Part shown: positions 21,900 to 32,388 of the stretch, one piece after another | How positions within the stretch are numbered: the first letter of the stretch is position 1 | Layout of the letters: each line of letters opens with the position of its first letter | Source of the DNA: Ophiocordyceps camponoti-saundersi (nom. inval.) | Taxonomy: Eukaryota; Ascomycota; Sordariomycetes; Hypocreales; Ophiocordycipitaceae | Length of the DNA: 64,000 nucleotides | NCBI GenBank assembly: GCA_003339415.1 | Contig: PDHQ01000017.1 | Span: 8,877 to 72,876, forward strand | Direction of reading: 5' to 3' | Made by a program: the position numbers and the translations under genes | The notes under the pieces: generated by a model | The model's input: only the letters and a program-made list of their open reading frames with translations | The model's database searches: none | Told to the model about the DNA's origin: nothing

Positions 21900-22916
21900 C
21901 TACTCCGGTTCTTGATCGGCCCAACGACGACGCAAGCCCGCTACATCGAAACCACACCGCTCGGCCTTGCCAACGACGGCGCGTGCTTTTCCCACAACCG
22001 GGGCATCGATCATGCTTCCGTCGAGGGTCCAGGCGCCCCGGCCAGCGACCGAGGCCTTGTCATCAGCCACGACGACGCGGACGGCCCACTCAACCTCTTC
22101 CGACGACGGGGCGAACATGGCTTGTACGGTTTCGACCTGGCTGGGATGGATACACTGCTTCCCGTTGAAGCCCATAGACTTACCGCCGGCGCACTCGTCC
22201 CGTAGTCGAGCGAGGCCGTCTTCGCCCTTGTACGAGGTACAGACAAGGTCGATGGCGCTGGGCAAGCGGGCAGCGCGGGCAGCCGTGACAATGGCTGAGC
22301 GGGCGTAGAGAAACTCGGTCAGGGAAGGCGTGCGAGTAATGGATAGGTCGAGAGCGAAGTCCTCGGCTGCGAAGATGAGGCCGTTGAGATGGGGAGTCGC
22401 CTTGGATATACTGGCGAGATTCATGACGGCATTGGCAGACTCGATCAAGGCAATGATGCTGATTGGGTTTTGAGAGTCGTCAGTTTGGCGGTCGGGCGCG
22501 ACATGGCGCAAAACGGAAGAAACGTAGGCCAAGTCGTCGGCCGACTCAACCTTGGGCACGACGACGGCGTCGACAAGGGGCGAAGAAGCTGCCACGGCAA
22601 GGTCGTCGATGACGTGGGATGTCGGGACGGGGTTTATGCGGACGGCGAGCTCCGACACGGCAGGCGGGCGAGCACTGAGCCGGGAGAGGTGGGCCTTGAG
22701 GCTCTCGCGGGCCTCGGGCTTGCGCGCGTGGGCGACCGAGTCCTCGAGATCGTAGGTGATGTTGTCGGATGCCAGGCTCAGGGACTTGGCGAGCATCTTG
22801 GAGGACGAGGCGGGTACTTGGGGTCGTCAGCCGGGAGGCGAATCGAGAGGCGAAGGCGGCAAGGAGAAGGAGGGAGTTGTACCATATAGAAGCGAGCGGC
22901 GAAGGACTGTGGCCAT
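21900..22916 (-). CDS. CitE/HpcH-HpaI family lyase (citramalyl-CoA lyase / CLYBL-like)
   Basis: Two exons, 22883-22916 and 21900-22816, give 316 aa. The 66-nt intron (GTACAA donor, GCTGAC branch, CAAG acceptor) restores [20 protein letters not shown], the usual N-terminal strand and loop. Further family motifs are [19 protein letters not shown] (acidic metal and CoA region), [38 protein letters not shown] and [11 protein letters not shown]. Human CLYBL is a mitochondrial citramalyl-CoA lyase that also condenses acetyl-CoA or propionyl-CoA with glyoxylate; bacterial CitE splits citryl-CoA. Which substrate this fungal enzyme uses cannot be read from the sequence. No strong mitochondrial presequence is seen with the start chosen. 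An upstream in-frame extension exists to 23084 but is hydrophobic and Ser/Leu-rich and is judged non-coding. Confidence 0.87.
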
Positions 22917-23681
22917 GGTTGAACTGCGTCGAAGGGGGAGGGAGATGTTGGGTGATGAGAAGATGGAAGAGAGGAGAGGTAGCCGAGGAAGAAGAAGAAG
23001 AAGCCGTGCGTATCCGTAACCACAGTAGGTACCTACAGATGGAAATGGTTTGTCATCTCTGTATGAGACTCCTTTCCTCGGCAACTGTAGTACTAGTCTG
23101 TAGTCTGTGTGGAGGTACCGATGCTGGTTCTCAAGTTAGGCAGAAGCGGAAGATGCAGCCAAGATGCTTAGCGCCGCGTACCCTCGGGCTACATCCGTCG
23201 TTGATGCAAGCTGGGCGACCTCTGATAGGTGCATACCTATGTATCTCCCTGTCAATCTCAGCCTGAAGCGAGTAACGGACACGACAAGCCTCTCGGGTCC
23301 GTTCCTCTCCAGAGGGTCATCGACGTGACGACGACTCGCCCTTGGAATCCGACTTTACCACCTTCCCAGCCTCCCTTCGACGGCGCAAAGCATCGTCAGA
23401 CGAAGAGACGGCGATACTGCGAGCGGCGACAACGAGAAACTTGTCCTTTTCTTTTCCCTCTCCCCCTCGTTCCCCCGGGGGCCTTCACGCCAAAAGAAAA
23501 GCTAGGGGGTAGCTTCGACGACGAACCAAAAAAACGTTGAATAGACGACAGACCGAACGCTGGAAAGGGAAGACGAGAGGAGAGGAAAGAGCAAGGAAAA
23601 GAAGTCAACGCACGAAAATCTACGGACGAGGGAATCGTCGGGAGAGGAGAGGAATCACAGTGACAGAAGGAGAGCGGGTCA
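22917..23681. promoter_or_regulatory. Divergent promoter region, lyase gene / TVP23
   Basis: 765 bp between outward-facing start codons, with no repeat of note. No coding region is supported; the antisense frames are low-complexity Arg/Ser sequence. Confidence 0.45.
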
Positions 23682-23979
23682 ATGGACTCTTCCACTGCGA
23701 CGACGGCTCAACACTCGGCCCCTGGCTCTCTTAGCTGGAGGCTGAGTTCTCATCCCATCACCCTCTTGACCTTTCTCATCTTCAGAACATGTCAGTGTTT
23801 TGTTTTGGCATTGGAAGAAAAGCCTCTTGAATTTTTCGCTGACGGACTACAGCCAGCGTGGTGATATACTTTCTCGGACTATGGATCATCAAGAGCATGT
23901 ACGTTTTCCTACTTTCTTCCACTCTCTTCTTCGTCTTCGACATCTACGACGTGTACGACATGGATGCGAAGTCGATCAC

Positions 23980-24016
<37 letters not shown>

Positions 24017-24632
24017 TGGGAAGAGTCAGAGTCTAACATTGCTACTCGTCCTTCACCCATCCCCCGTCTAGGATCATGATCTTCATCATCACCATCCTCC
24101 TCCTCGCCGCAGACTTCTACTACCTCAAAAACATCGCCGGCCGCCGTCTCGTCGGTCTCCGCTGGTGGAACGAGGTAGATCCCCAGACGGGCGATTCCAA
24201 ATGGGTCTTTGAGAGCAGCGACCCTTCCACCCGCGTCATCAACGCCACCGACTCCCGCTTCTTCTGGCTCGCCCTCTACGTCCAGCCCTTGCTGTGGTTC
24301 ATCATGGCAATACTCGCACTGGTCAAGCTGCAGTTTCTATGGTTACCTCTTGTCGGTTCGTCATCACCCTTTCCATATTCCAGTCTAGATGCGAAGCAGG
24401 CGCATAACTCTGTTACTATCTACCACTATCTACCTACCTAAACTAACTTACAAAAAACACACCCATAAAAATAGTCATCGCACTGATCCTAACGATCATG
24501 AACTCGCTCGCTTTCTCTCGCTGCGACAAGTTCAGTCAGGCTTCCAACATGGCCGGGTCAGCTCTGGGAACGACAAACCTTGCCGGAAGTATCGCCTCGA
24601 ACATGGTCGGACGATGGTTCTCCCGTAACTAA
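23682..24632 (+). CDS. TVP23: Golgi membrane protein TVP23
   Basis: Four exons, 23682-23790, 23853-23898, 24072-24355 and 24475-24632, give 198 aa, the normal family length. The product begins with a polar head. Hydrophobic segments follow: [69 protein letters not shown] and [18 protein letters not shown]. Between them lies the diagnostic [18 protein letters not shown]. The polar C-terminus holds [15 protein letters not shown], also typical. Tvp23/FAM18 proteins sit in late Golgi and trans-Golgi vesicles and support retrograde transport. Intron 2 (173 nt) contains a CA microsatellite at about 23979-24015. All four junctions are in phase with consensus splice sites. Confidence 0.93.
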
Positions 24633-25680
24633 ACAGATGTAATAATCGATAATACAGAGAAGAAAAAAAAGACAGAAAATAAAAAATGAAGTCGCTGGTA
24701 ATAAAACAAAGACAGTAAACAAAACAAAAAAGACGCTGAAATTATAAAAACAAAACGCTGAAAAAAAACCCAGTGGGAAAAAAAAAGACGCTGGAAGAAC
24801 AGAACAAAAGAAACCGATAAAGAATAAAAACCCTCATCCTGGTAGGTGAAGAGGTCAGTGTTGAGAAAGCAGGCCGGTGGGAAAGACAGGACATACCTGG
24901 CTATAAGATACCTCATCTCATCCTCTGCTCTCCTCCTCTGTTCTCCTCTTCGCCCGGGCTCGTCCTCTGGCCGGCTCCTCGTCTCTCTTCGCCCCTCTCC
25001 TCCTCTGCTCTCCTCTTCGCCCGGGCTCGTCCTCTGGCCGGCTCCTCGTCTCTCTTCGCCCCTCTCCTCCTCTGCTCTCCTCGCCACCCGGGCTCATCCT
25101 CTGGCCGGCTCCTCGTCTCTCTCCGCAGTCCTCCTCAACGACGCCCCTCGCCTCTGCCCCCACAACGTCCCCCGTCTCCCATCCACTCCCCCACGTCGCC
25201 CCTCGTCTCTCCTCCCGCAACTCCCTTCCCCTCCCCTCCCCTCTCCCCTCTCCTCTCCCCTCTCCTCTCCCCTCGCCTCTCCCCTCTCCCCTCCCCCCTC
25301 CCCTCTTCTCTCCCCTCTCCTCTCGCAACACCACTCGCAACACCACTCGCCACCCCTCCACGACTCCACGACCTCTCTCGTCTCTCCTCTGGCCTCTCCT
25401 CTCGCAACCCCACTCGCCACTGCTTCACGACTCCCCTCGCCGCTCCACTCCCAGGCACCTCGTCGATCCTCTCTGCTCCCCGTCCCCCCTCTCCCAAGAA
25501 AACAGAAAACAGAAAACAGAAAACAGAAAACAGAAAACAGAAAACAGAAAACAGAAAACAGAAAACAGAAAACAGAAAACAGAAAACAGAAAACAGAAAA
25601 CAGAAAACAGAAAACAGAAAACAGAAAACAGAAAACAGAAAACAGAAAACAAGAAGCAGCAAAACAAGCAACATAAACCA
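24633..25680. repeat. Repeat block: A-rich segment, 67-bp CT-rich units, CAGAAAA heptamers
   Basis: 24640-24830 is A-rich with loosely repeated AAAAGACGCTG-like pieces. About three 67-bp units (CCGGGCT at 24954, 25021 and 25088) fill 24921-25125. 25220-25345 is a CCCTCTCCTCTC-type polypyrimidine run. From about 25496 to 25650 there are about 22 copies of the heptamer CAGAAAA. Long open frames on both strands here follow from repeat composition; I do not call a gene. Confidence 0.85.
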
Positions 25681-26330
25681 TGGAGAAAAGAAGGAAGCTT
25701 ACCTAGGGACCACCATCTATGGGTAGCCCATCTCTGGCAGCGACAAGAGCATCCCGGGCTGTGTTGTGGCGGGACACACCCGCGATGGGAGACAAGTAGG
25801 GTTATGGCGCGAGACTGGAGAAAAGAAGGAAGCTTACCTAGGGACCACCATCTATGGGCAGCCCATCTTTGGCAGCGACAAGAGCATCCCGGGCTGTGTT
25901 ATGGCGGGACACACCCGTGATGGGAGACAAGTAGGATTGTGGCGCGACAACGGAGAAGACAAGAAACAAGAACATCCCGGGTCGTCACCCGTGATGGGAG
26001 AGTTGAAGCTCACCGCGGAATCGCCAACTAAGGGCTTATCGTCGTGGCAGCGCACTGAAGTAGGATTATGGCGCGACAACGGAGAAGACAAGAAACAAGA
26101 ACATCCCAGGCCGAAACCCGTGATGGGAGAGTTGAAGCTCACCGCGGAATCGCCAACTAAGGGCTTATCGTCGTGGCAGCGCACTGAAGTAGGATTATGG
26201 CGCGACAATGGAGAAGACAAGAAACAAGAACATCCCGGGCCGAAACCTGTGATGGGAGAGTTAAAGCTCACCGCGGAATCGCCAACTAAGGGCTTATCGT
26301 CGTGGCAGCGCACTGAAGTGAAATAAGCGG
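25681..26330. repeat. 135-bp and 129-bp tandem repeats that stay in frame
   Basis: A 135-bp unit occurs at 25681 and 25816 with a partial third copy. It runs directly into three 129-bp units starting at 25931, 26060 and 26189 and ending near 26318. Units share pieces such as GTAGGATTATGGCGCGACAA and CACCGCGGAATCGCCAAC. Because 129 and 135 are multiples of three, a plus-strand frame (25766-26326) stays open and reads as 43-residue repeats (VGLWRDNGEDKKQEHP..., MGELKLTAESPTKGLSSWQR). The complementary strand is also open (25852-26313). I cannot decide whether either is translated; nothing in it is a recognisable domain. Confidence 0.7.
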
Positions 26331-26373
26331 AACATGTTATGACGGGACACGTACCGGGAACAACCTCCGCCTC

Positions 26374-27200
26374 CTACTTCTTGCCCTTACCCACGAGCGT
26401 CTGATACTCTGCCGCGTCCGATGGCTTCAGAGAGGAGTTTGCGGACCACGGTTGCGGAGGCGCATTACGGAACGCCTCCGCCTCCTCCTCCTTACCCTCG
26501 GCCACGAGCGTCAGGTACTTTGCCAGCGACGCGTCCGCTGGCTTGGAGAAGATGTCGACCTCTAATGCCTCGAACGGCCGCGGCAGCCGGCCGATCCGCA
26601 GGCCGTGCGGCTCAAACGTGGCGGGAGACCTTCAGGTCGCGTGTCGGACATGTGTCAGCGAAGAAGCTGACAGAGTGTCCTCTCAGGACCACCTACGGGT
26701 ACTTCCCGCACAACCAGGCGTCGCACGTCTGCTGAGCCTGGTCGTCGAGTTTGCTGCGATACGTGAGTAAATACGCCAATGCTAGCAATAACGTTAACTT
26801 ACCGCCGATGAGCTTGGACCCTTCCGAATATCTCTTCCCTTTGCTCCATATTCCTATTCCACACGCACGCATCCCAGTGAGTGATTTTCCTGCGGTTTAA
26901 AACCACAGGGGCTGGAAAGGCTAAGTTAAGCTCGGCACGTAACGAGTCGAACGGCGTTTGGGGCATCGGGTTAAGAAATCCTTTCGGGACCTCTGGCTTC
27001 CAGAGGTAATTGCGGATCATGAATCCGCGGGCGCGGCCCCGTCGGGCGGCCGCTGCCTCGATGTCTACGGCCCAACTGCAGGACCGACATGGCCAAAGCC
27101 ATATCGAACCCATAAGTAGGGCCACGATGATCGCGGTCCCGATCGCGATACCTATGATAAGCCCAACTGGAAGGCCGGCGGGAGTAACTGAGTCAGCCAT
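26374..27200 (-). CDS. Unrecognised small single-pass membrane protein, intact family member
   Basis: Three exons, 26803-27200, 26697-26753 and 26374-26629, give 236 aa. Introns are 49 nt (GTAAGT...CGCAG) and 67 nt (GTAGGT, CTGAC branch, GAAG acceptor). The exon total is a multiple of three and the last exon stays open to its stop, which supports the model. After MADSVTPAG comes a hydrophobic segment (LPVGLIIGIAIGTAIIVALL, about 10-35). Next is an Arg-rich patch (AAAARRGRARGFMIR), then the family core WKPEVPKGF, TPFDSLRAELNL, FPAPVVLNRRKITHWDA. After the first intron comes KLDDQAQQTCDAWLCGKYP. The C-terminal third has EPHGLRIGRLPRPFEAL and a Glu-rich end. The topology is probably a short outside or lumenal N-terminus and a long inside tail, but this is inference. 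I do not recognise the family. Modules of it recur at 36.0-37.8 kb. Confidence 0.65.
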
Positions 27201-28249
27201 TATGGTCTATTTTGGCTTAAACAAACGGGGAATTGCAAGAGGGGCTATAGTGATGCGTGAAGACGTCGTGGATACAGAACACGAGTCTATAACGACGACG
27301 ACTATACGACCGCGACAGCAAGGAGCGCGGGATCTAAGCGACGAGACGAGTCTCGAATACGAGTCTATGAACAAAATCGATCGAAAATCGTGCGAAAACG
27401 GTGCGACGCGAGACGAGACGAAATCTTGTCAATGGAGCACTCTGATCCTGTGTGAAAACAGTATGATGCATGAGGGAAAAGAAAAAGAGAAAAGGGAAGA
27501 GTAAGAGGGAAATCGAGGGGGTATATATAGGCGAGAGGCAGTGCGGGGCACTGTAAGAGGGACGTTGCCACGCTGGCAGATACGTACTTTGCCACCAGCA
27601 CGTTCTCCACTCAGGCGCGTGCTACGGCGTGTCCGATCGTACCGTACGGCCCATACCACACTGAAGCTACACCTATTTGGACGATGGTACGTGTGACTCA
27701 TACCCACAGTCATGACTCATACCTACAGTCATGACTCATACCTACAGTCATGACTCATACCTACAGCCATGACTCATACCTACAGTCATGACTCATACCT
27801 ATAGTCATGACTCATACCTACAGTCATGACTCATACCTACAGTCATGACTCATACCTACCACACTGAGGCTACACCTATTCGGACAATGGTACGTGTTTT
27901 TTTTTTTTGCGCAAGCGAGCAGTCGGTAAGGCCGGACCAACGGGTTTGTTTATCTTTCATTCTTTCTTTAAACAGAGAAGCGGCCATCTAGGTAGGTACT
28001 CAGTAATTCGTACCTAGGTATCTATGTACACATCGTCTTTACTGTTATCAATCGTCTCCCCCGTTATCAATCGTCTCCCCCGTTATCAATCGTCTCCACC
28101 GTTATCAATCGTCTCCACCGTTATCAATCGTCTCCACCTTTATCAATCGTCTCCACCGTTATCAATCGTCTCCACCGTTATCAATCATCGTCACTGTTAT
28201 TAATCGTCTTCAACATATCCATACATCCATCTACACATACATACATACA

Positions 28250-28283
<34 letters not shown>

Positions 28284-28505
28284 CATACATACATACGTGC
28301 CACAAGCACTTCTGCAATAGCCCGTCAACCTCTTCTCTCCCTCTCCCCAATTCCTAGCCGCCTGCTCCTGGTATATACCCACCGACTTCAAGAGAAATGA
28401 TAACGATCGTAGCGAAGAACAGGACAGGCCATGGACATACATATGTAAAACAGTGAGCCCCTGCTGACAACAAGAAAAAGGAGAGCTCCCTCCCTCCCTC
28501 CCTCC
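27201..28505. repeat. Promoter of the membrane-protein gene plus two 19-bp minisatellites and ATAC repeats
   Basis: 27201-27300 is the 5' flank of the membrane-protein gene and is shared with 37757-37850. Nine 19-bp units (ACTCATACCTACAGTCATG type) fill 27695-27859. They are bracketed by two copies of about 40 bp (27654-27694 and 27857-27897) containing GGCTACACCTATT-like sequence. Nine units of a different 19-bp repeat (GTTATCAATCGTCTCCACC) fill 28044-28214. An ATAC run covers about 28235-28297. A TCCC run lies at 28487-28503, next to the following gene's stop. No coding region is supported. Confidence 0.8.
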
Positions 28506-31500
28506 TTATGCAAACGTCATCGAAATCTCCTTTTCCACTCCAAAATCCTCGTCGTCCGGGTCTGTCCAGGTACTTGCTAGAGCCACGTTGGGCAGGGTCT
28601 GCGACGGCACAATCCCCGGTCGCGCAGAAGCCTCCTCCTCGGCCTTGCTCTCGCTCTTGCGGCCAGGCTCGATCAGAGACTTTCGTCCCTGTCCCTTGCC
28701 CTGCACCCGGCCCTCTCCCTCTTCAGCCGCCTCCCTCAACCGCTGAACCGGTATTGCTTCGGCGCTCTTCGTCTCCCGCAACGGCTTTCGTCCCTCCGTG
28801 GCCGACGAAACGTCGAGCTTCATCGGCGGTAACGTCGACTCAATCTCCCTCACCTGTAGCGTCTCCTCCGACGTCCCCGCCAGCTTCTCCTTGGCCAGTT
28901 CAGCCCGTATGGCGTCCACGTCAAACAGGACGCCGGGGCTGTTTCCCTCCTTCTCCGTCCCCTTGCCCGCCGAGTCCTCGTACACCTCCCACTCCTGCCT
29001 TTCCGCTTTCTTGCGCCGCCCAAAGAGCCCAAACTTGCCGCCCTTCTTGGCCTTGCCTTCCTTCTCCAGCTCTTTGCGTGCCTCCTCGATTTCGTTGATG
29101 AGCTCGCGTTGCCGTTCTTGGTGATTTTCAGGATCAGGATCCTCAATCTCCGAAAACTCCTCCTTTTCCACCATCCAGCCGCACTTCATCAGCAGTATCG
29201 GCATCGACTTTCGGTACTCCATGTGGCCGGCCACCAGGTCCGTCACGTCCATGTTCTCCAGCCAAGGGCAATCCTCGATGGGGCCCAGCCCGGCCACTCG
29301 TCGTATGCCGCCGTTGGTCAGCCGGAAGAGATACCCCAGGATCCAGTCGTTGCGGTTGTAGCCGTTGAGGAAGCGGCCGCATACCACCGTCCTGGCCCGA
29401 ATGTACTCCTCCTTCTTCACCACTACCGGCGACCCGAACAGGTAGACGTTCTGCACCAGTCCGTACGCGCCCTTCTTGGCCAGCTCTTGCAGGCACGAAA
29501 AGATGACACGTGCTCCGAGCGAGTATCCAACCAGCGTGATGGGTCGGGTGCCCAGGCTACGCTCGATGAGCGAGTCGGCCAAGATGAGGCCCGCCGCCGT
29601 CGCTCGATCCAGCGAGACGGCCCAGGGGTTGTCGATGAGGTAAGACAACTTGGTCAGGACAATAGGCAGCTGAAGGGCCGCCATGAGGCTGACGAGGATA
29701 GTGCTGCCGAGAATTTGCTGCAAGCCTTGTGTGAGAGCCTGCGTCCGTCAGTTAGCCAATGTGCCCGATCCCGAAGGCGCCGCGACGACTCTACCTCGGT
29801 GGCAAGGATGTTAATGGTGTCTCCCATGCTGCGCAGCATCTCTGGTTCCCATAGGACCGAGTAAATATCGCCCATGACGGGGTCCACCGTGCTAAACGGC
29901 AGACGGACGTCGTCGACTTTTCCCGTCAGCCACCCTGAGACGGTGACAATTAGGTTGACCCGTTTTTTGTTGTGCAACGGCCGATACTCGAACGTTTTGA
30001 CGGCGCCCGTCCGTCGATTGGCTGCCCTTATGCCTATGATACTCCCCGAGGCGGCAGCGCCGGACGTGATGACGGCGGCTCCGCCGGCACCTGCGAGGAA
30101 GCTGCTCGTCCCAGTCACGCCTATTGTGGTGAAGCCGGCGGCAAGACCTGCACCGATGACAGGGGCCAGGAGGCCCGCTGAGAGCCCGATGACGAGACCG
30201 CCACCTACAGTGGCCAGGCCCATCATGACATATCTCCTCTTGAGCGCCAGTTTTCTCCGCGTCTCCATGTGCTCGTCCTCGTTCCAGTTCTCCTTTTCGG
30301 CTTGCTGCTGCATCTCGAGAGCGTCGGTCACCCTCTTCTCGAACCTGCAGATGTCGATCCACGAGATGTCCAGGCTGGCGCCGACACGCTCCAGAAGTAC
30401 CCGCGAGCGGGCATCGTACGCCGAGTCGGCGATGAGCACCAGAAATAGATCGCAGAGAACGGTCCAGCGCAGGTCGATGTCGATCTTGTCCGTCGTGGGC
30501 AGCTGCGACGGCATCTGAGCCTCTGGAACCTCGGAGAACTCGTCGACCTCGTACGGCGGCGGCGCATCGGCCACCTTTTCTTCTGCCGCGTTGGGCGACT
30601 GTGGTGCCGATTTTCGGTCGCTTCCGGTCGCTGCCATGGGGTTGGTCACTCTCGAGTTAGCGTGAAGGGCCGGGGTCAGATCTCCCGGCCTGACCTCATG
30701 CGCAGCGAGCTGCTCGATCATGAGCTGCTCCGCCGCGCTGATGTCCATGTGAGAGTAGAGACGAATCATCATCTTCTGTCCCCACATCTTGACGGCCTCC
30801 GCTGCGGCCTGGACCTCCCTCCTATTCTTCTTGGTGACTTCGACGCCATCGGCGTCACGAACCAGATTCGCAATCTCCAGGCGGACGACGCCGACGTAAG
30901 CAATACGCTGGCCTTCGGTCAAAAGATCTTTGGTGGCCTGCATCTGCGCCAGAGCGTCTCGACCCTCGTCATCGCCTGCCATGCTGGTGCCATTGGTGTC
31001 GTTGAAGAGATACTTTGTATTCTCGTCCATGCTGGTGGCCGATTGCGCATCGTCGTCCATGATGACGCGAGTGTAGCCGTTGCCTGCGCCACCGAGCCCG
31101 TTGTAGCCTGCCTCGTCCGGTTGTTCATCATCGATGTGTTCTCGGGCGATGAGTCGGTCGTCGTCGTCGTACATGTCGAATCTCGCATAGGCGGGCATCG
31201 TCTGCCAACCGAGATCCTCGTCCTCGTCCTTGTCCTCTTTCTGCATTGATAACTGCTGGTGGGAGAACTCGGAAATGGCGAGGCTGTTGGTATTCATACT
31301 GTCCCCTCGGCTGCGGCGAGGGCGTGATGATATGTCGGCACTTGACCTGGGCTGTCCAGGACGGGGCGTTTCTTCCTCAGCGCGAGGCGTCTTGTCGAGG
31401 GACTTGCTGGGTTCCGGAGTAGCCGCATCGGTGAGCGGAAGAGTTGAGTCGTCGGGCTTAGGCTGCTCTGCGCCGGGCGTTACCGGCCTGGCATTGGCCG

Positions 31501-31753
31501 GTGGCGATGCCTGTGGGGCATCAATTGGCTGCGTGTCCTCGATGACGGGCTGCGCATCTTGGAAAACGGCGTCTTCGCCATCACTCTCGGTCTTTGGGGT
31601 CGTTGGAGACGGGCCGTCTGGTTCTTGGGTCAGCCACTTCTCTCCATGCTCTTTGCCTTCGTCCTCTGATGGTGGGTCTGGAGTGGGATAGCGTCGGACG
31701 GGTAGGCCGAAGTCATCGGCGTCGGCTTCTTTATCCTTGCTGTTGTTGTCCAT
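28506..31753 (-). CDS. DUF726/TMCO4-like membrane-associated alpha/beta hydrolase (yeast Mil1 type)
   Basis: Two exons, 29795-31753 and 28506-29738, with a 56-nt intron (GTAGAG donor, CTAACTGAC branch, CGCAG acceptor), give 1063 aa. Residues 1-200 are acidic, Ser/Pro-rich and probably disordered. A helical region follows (SAAEQLMIEQLAAHEVRPGD and neighbours). About 505-575 is a Gly/Ala-rich hydrophobic stretch (GLATVGGGLVIGLSAGLLAP and on) that could cross or enter a membrane. Next come HNKKRVNLIVTVSGWL and a hydrolase core whose nucleophile motif is GYSLGAR (about 724-730). VYLFGSPVVV and the Asn/Asp-rich YNRNDWILGY follow. The C-terminal 300 residues are charged, with a Lys/Glu coiled-coil-like stretch. 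Relatives include S. cerevisiae YFL034W/Mil1 and TMCO4; a putative lipase role is family inference. Confidence 0.88.
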
Positions 31754-32388
31754 TTCCAGAGGAAGACGAAGAAGAAGAAAAGATGGGCCACCACGTCCTC
31801 ATCCAACTGACTCAGCTCGCAGGCCGGACGAGGACGTGATAGCAATTGTGAAGGGCGGCACGAGATTGTCGGAGTACAGTGGATGAAAGGCCAGGCCATA
31901 CGCTATGAATCCAGCATGCATGTACGGCTGCATGTATTGTATGTTCAACAGTAGGTGAGTGGCAGTTGTATGTGTGTGTATGCCCTCGTGGGAGGCATTC
32001 CGAATCCGTCGAGGGGCCAGTCAGGTGGCCATTGGAGGGGTGTCGTTGGTTGCTTTACTAATAGGGGAGTACCTGGGAGATACGAGCACCGCCGCATAGC
32101 AGAGATGGTGAGTACAGGTCGACACCTGGTACTGCCGCCTCCAGCCAAGTGCCGGTGGAAACGGGAACCGCATCAAGAGTCCCGGTCTAGGCAAGCGGCT
32201 AGTATAACGGGTTTTAAGCCGGGACTGTAGAGCGGCACCACGAGAAGAAGAGTAGGCAAAGGATCAAGACGAGTGATCCATTAAGATTAGCGTTTTTATT
32301 GCTGTAATTGTACGGATACATAACGTGATTTACGGAAGTGCTAGACATTAGCATACTGTCTAGGGTAGGTACATACGCACACAGCGCG
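31754..32388. other. Intergenic region, DUF726 hydrolase / UTP23
   Basis: 635 bp between two minus-strand genes. It contains the promoter of the hydrolase gene (31754 upward) and the 3' region of UTP23. I see nothing else in it. Confidence 0.5.

Noticed and set aside
22827..23084. N-terminal extension of the CitE-like lyase
   Set aside because: The upstream in-frame sequence is Leu/Ser-rich without conservation; the Met at 22916 directly precedes the conserved LRRSLLY strand.
24846..25681. Long frames on both strands, up to 276 codons
   Set aside because: They are translations of the 67-bp CT-rich units and the CAGAAAA array; open in several frames at once, as expected for stop-free repeats.
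27695..28214. CRISPR-like regular arrays
   Set aside because: Units are head-to-tail 19-bp repeats without spacers in a eukaryotic genome; they are minisatellites.
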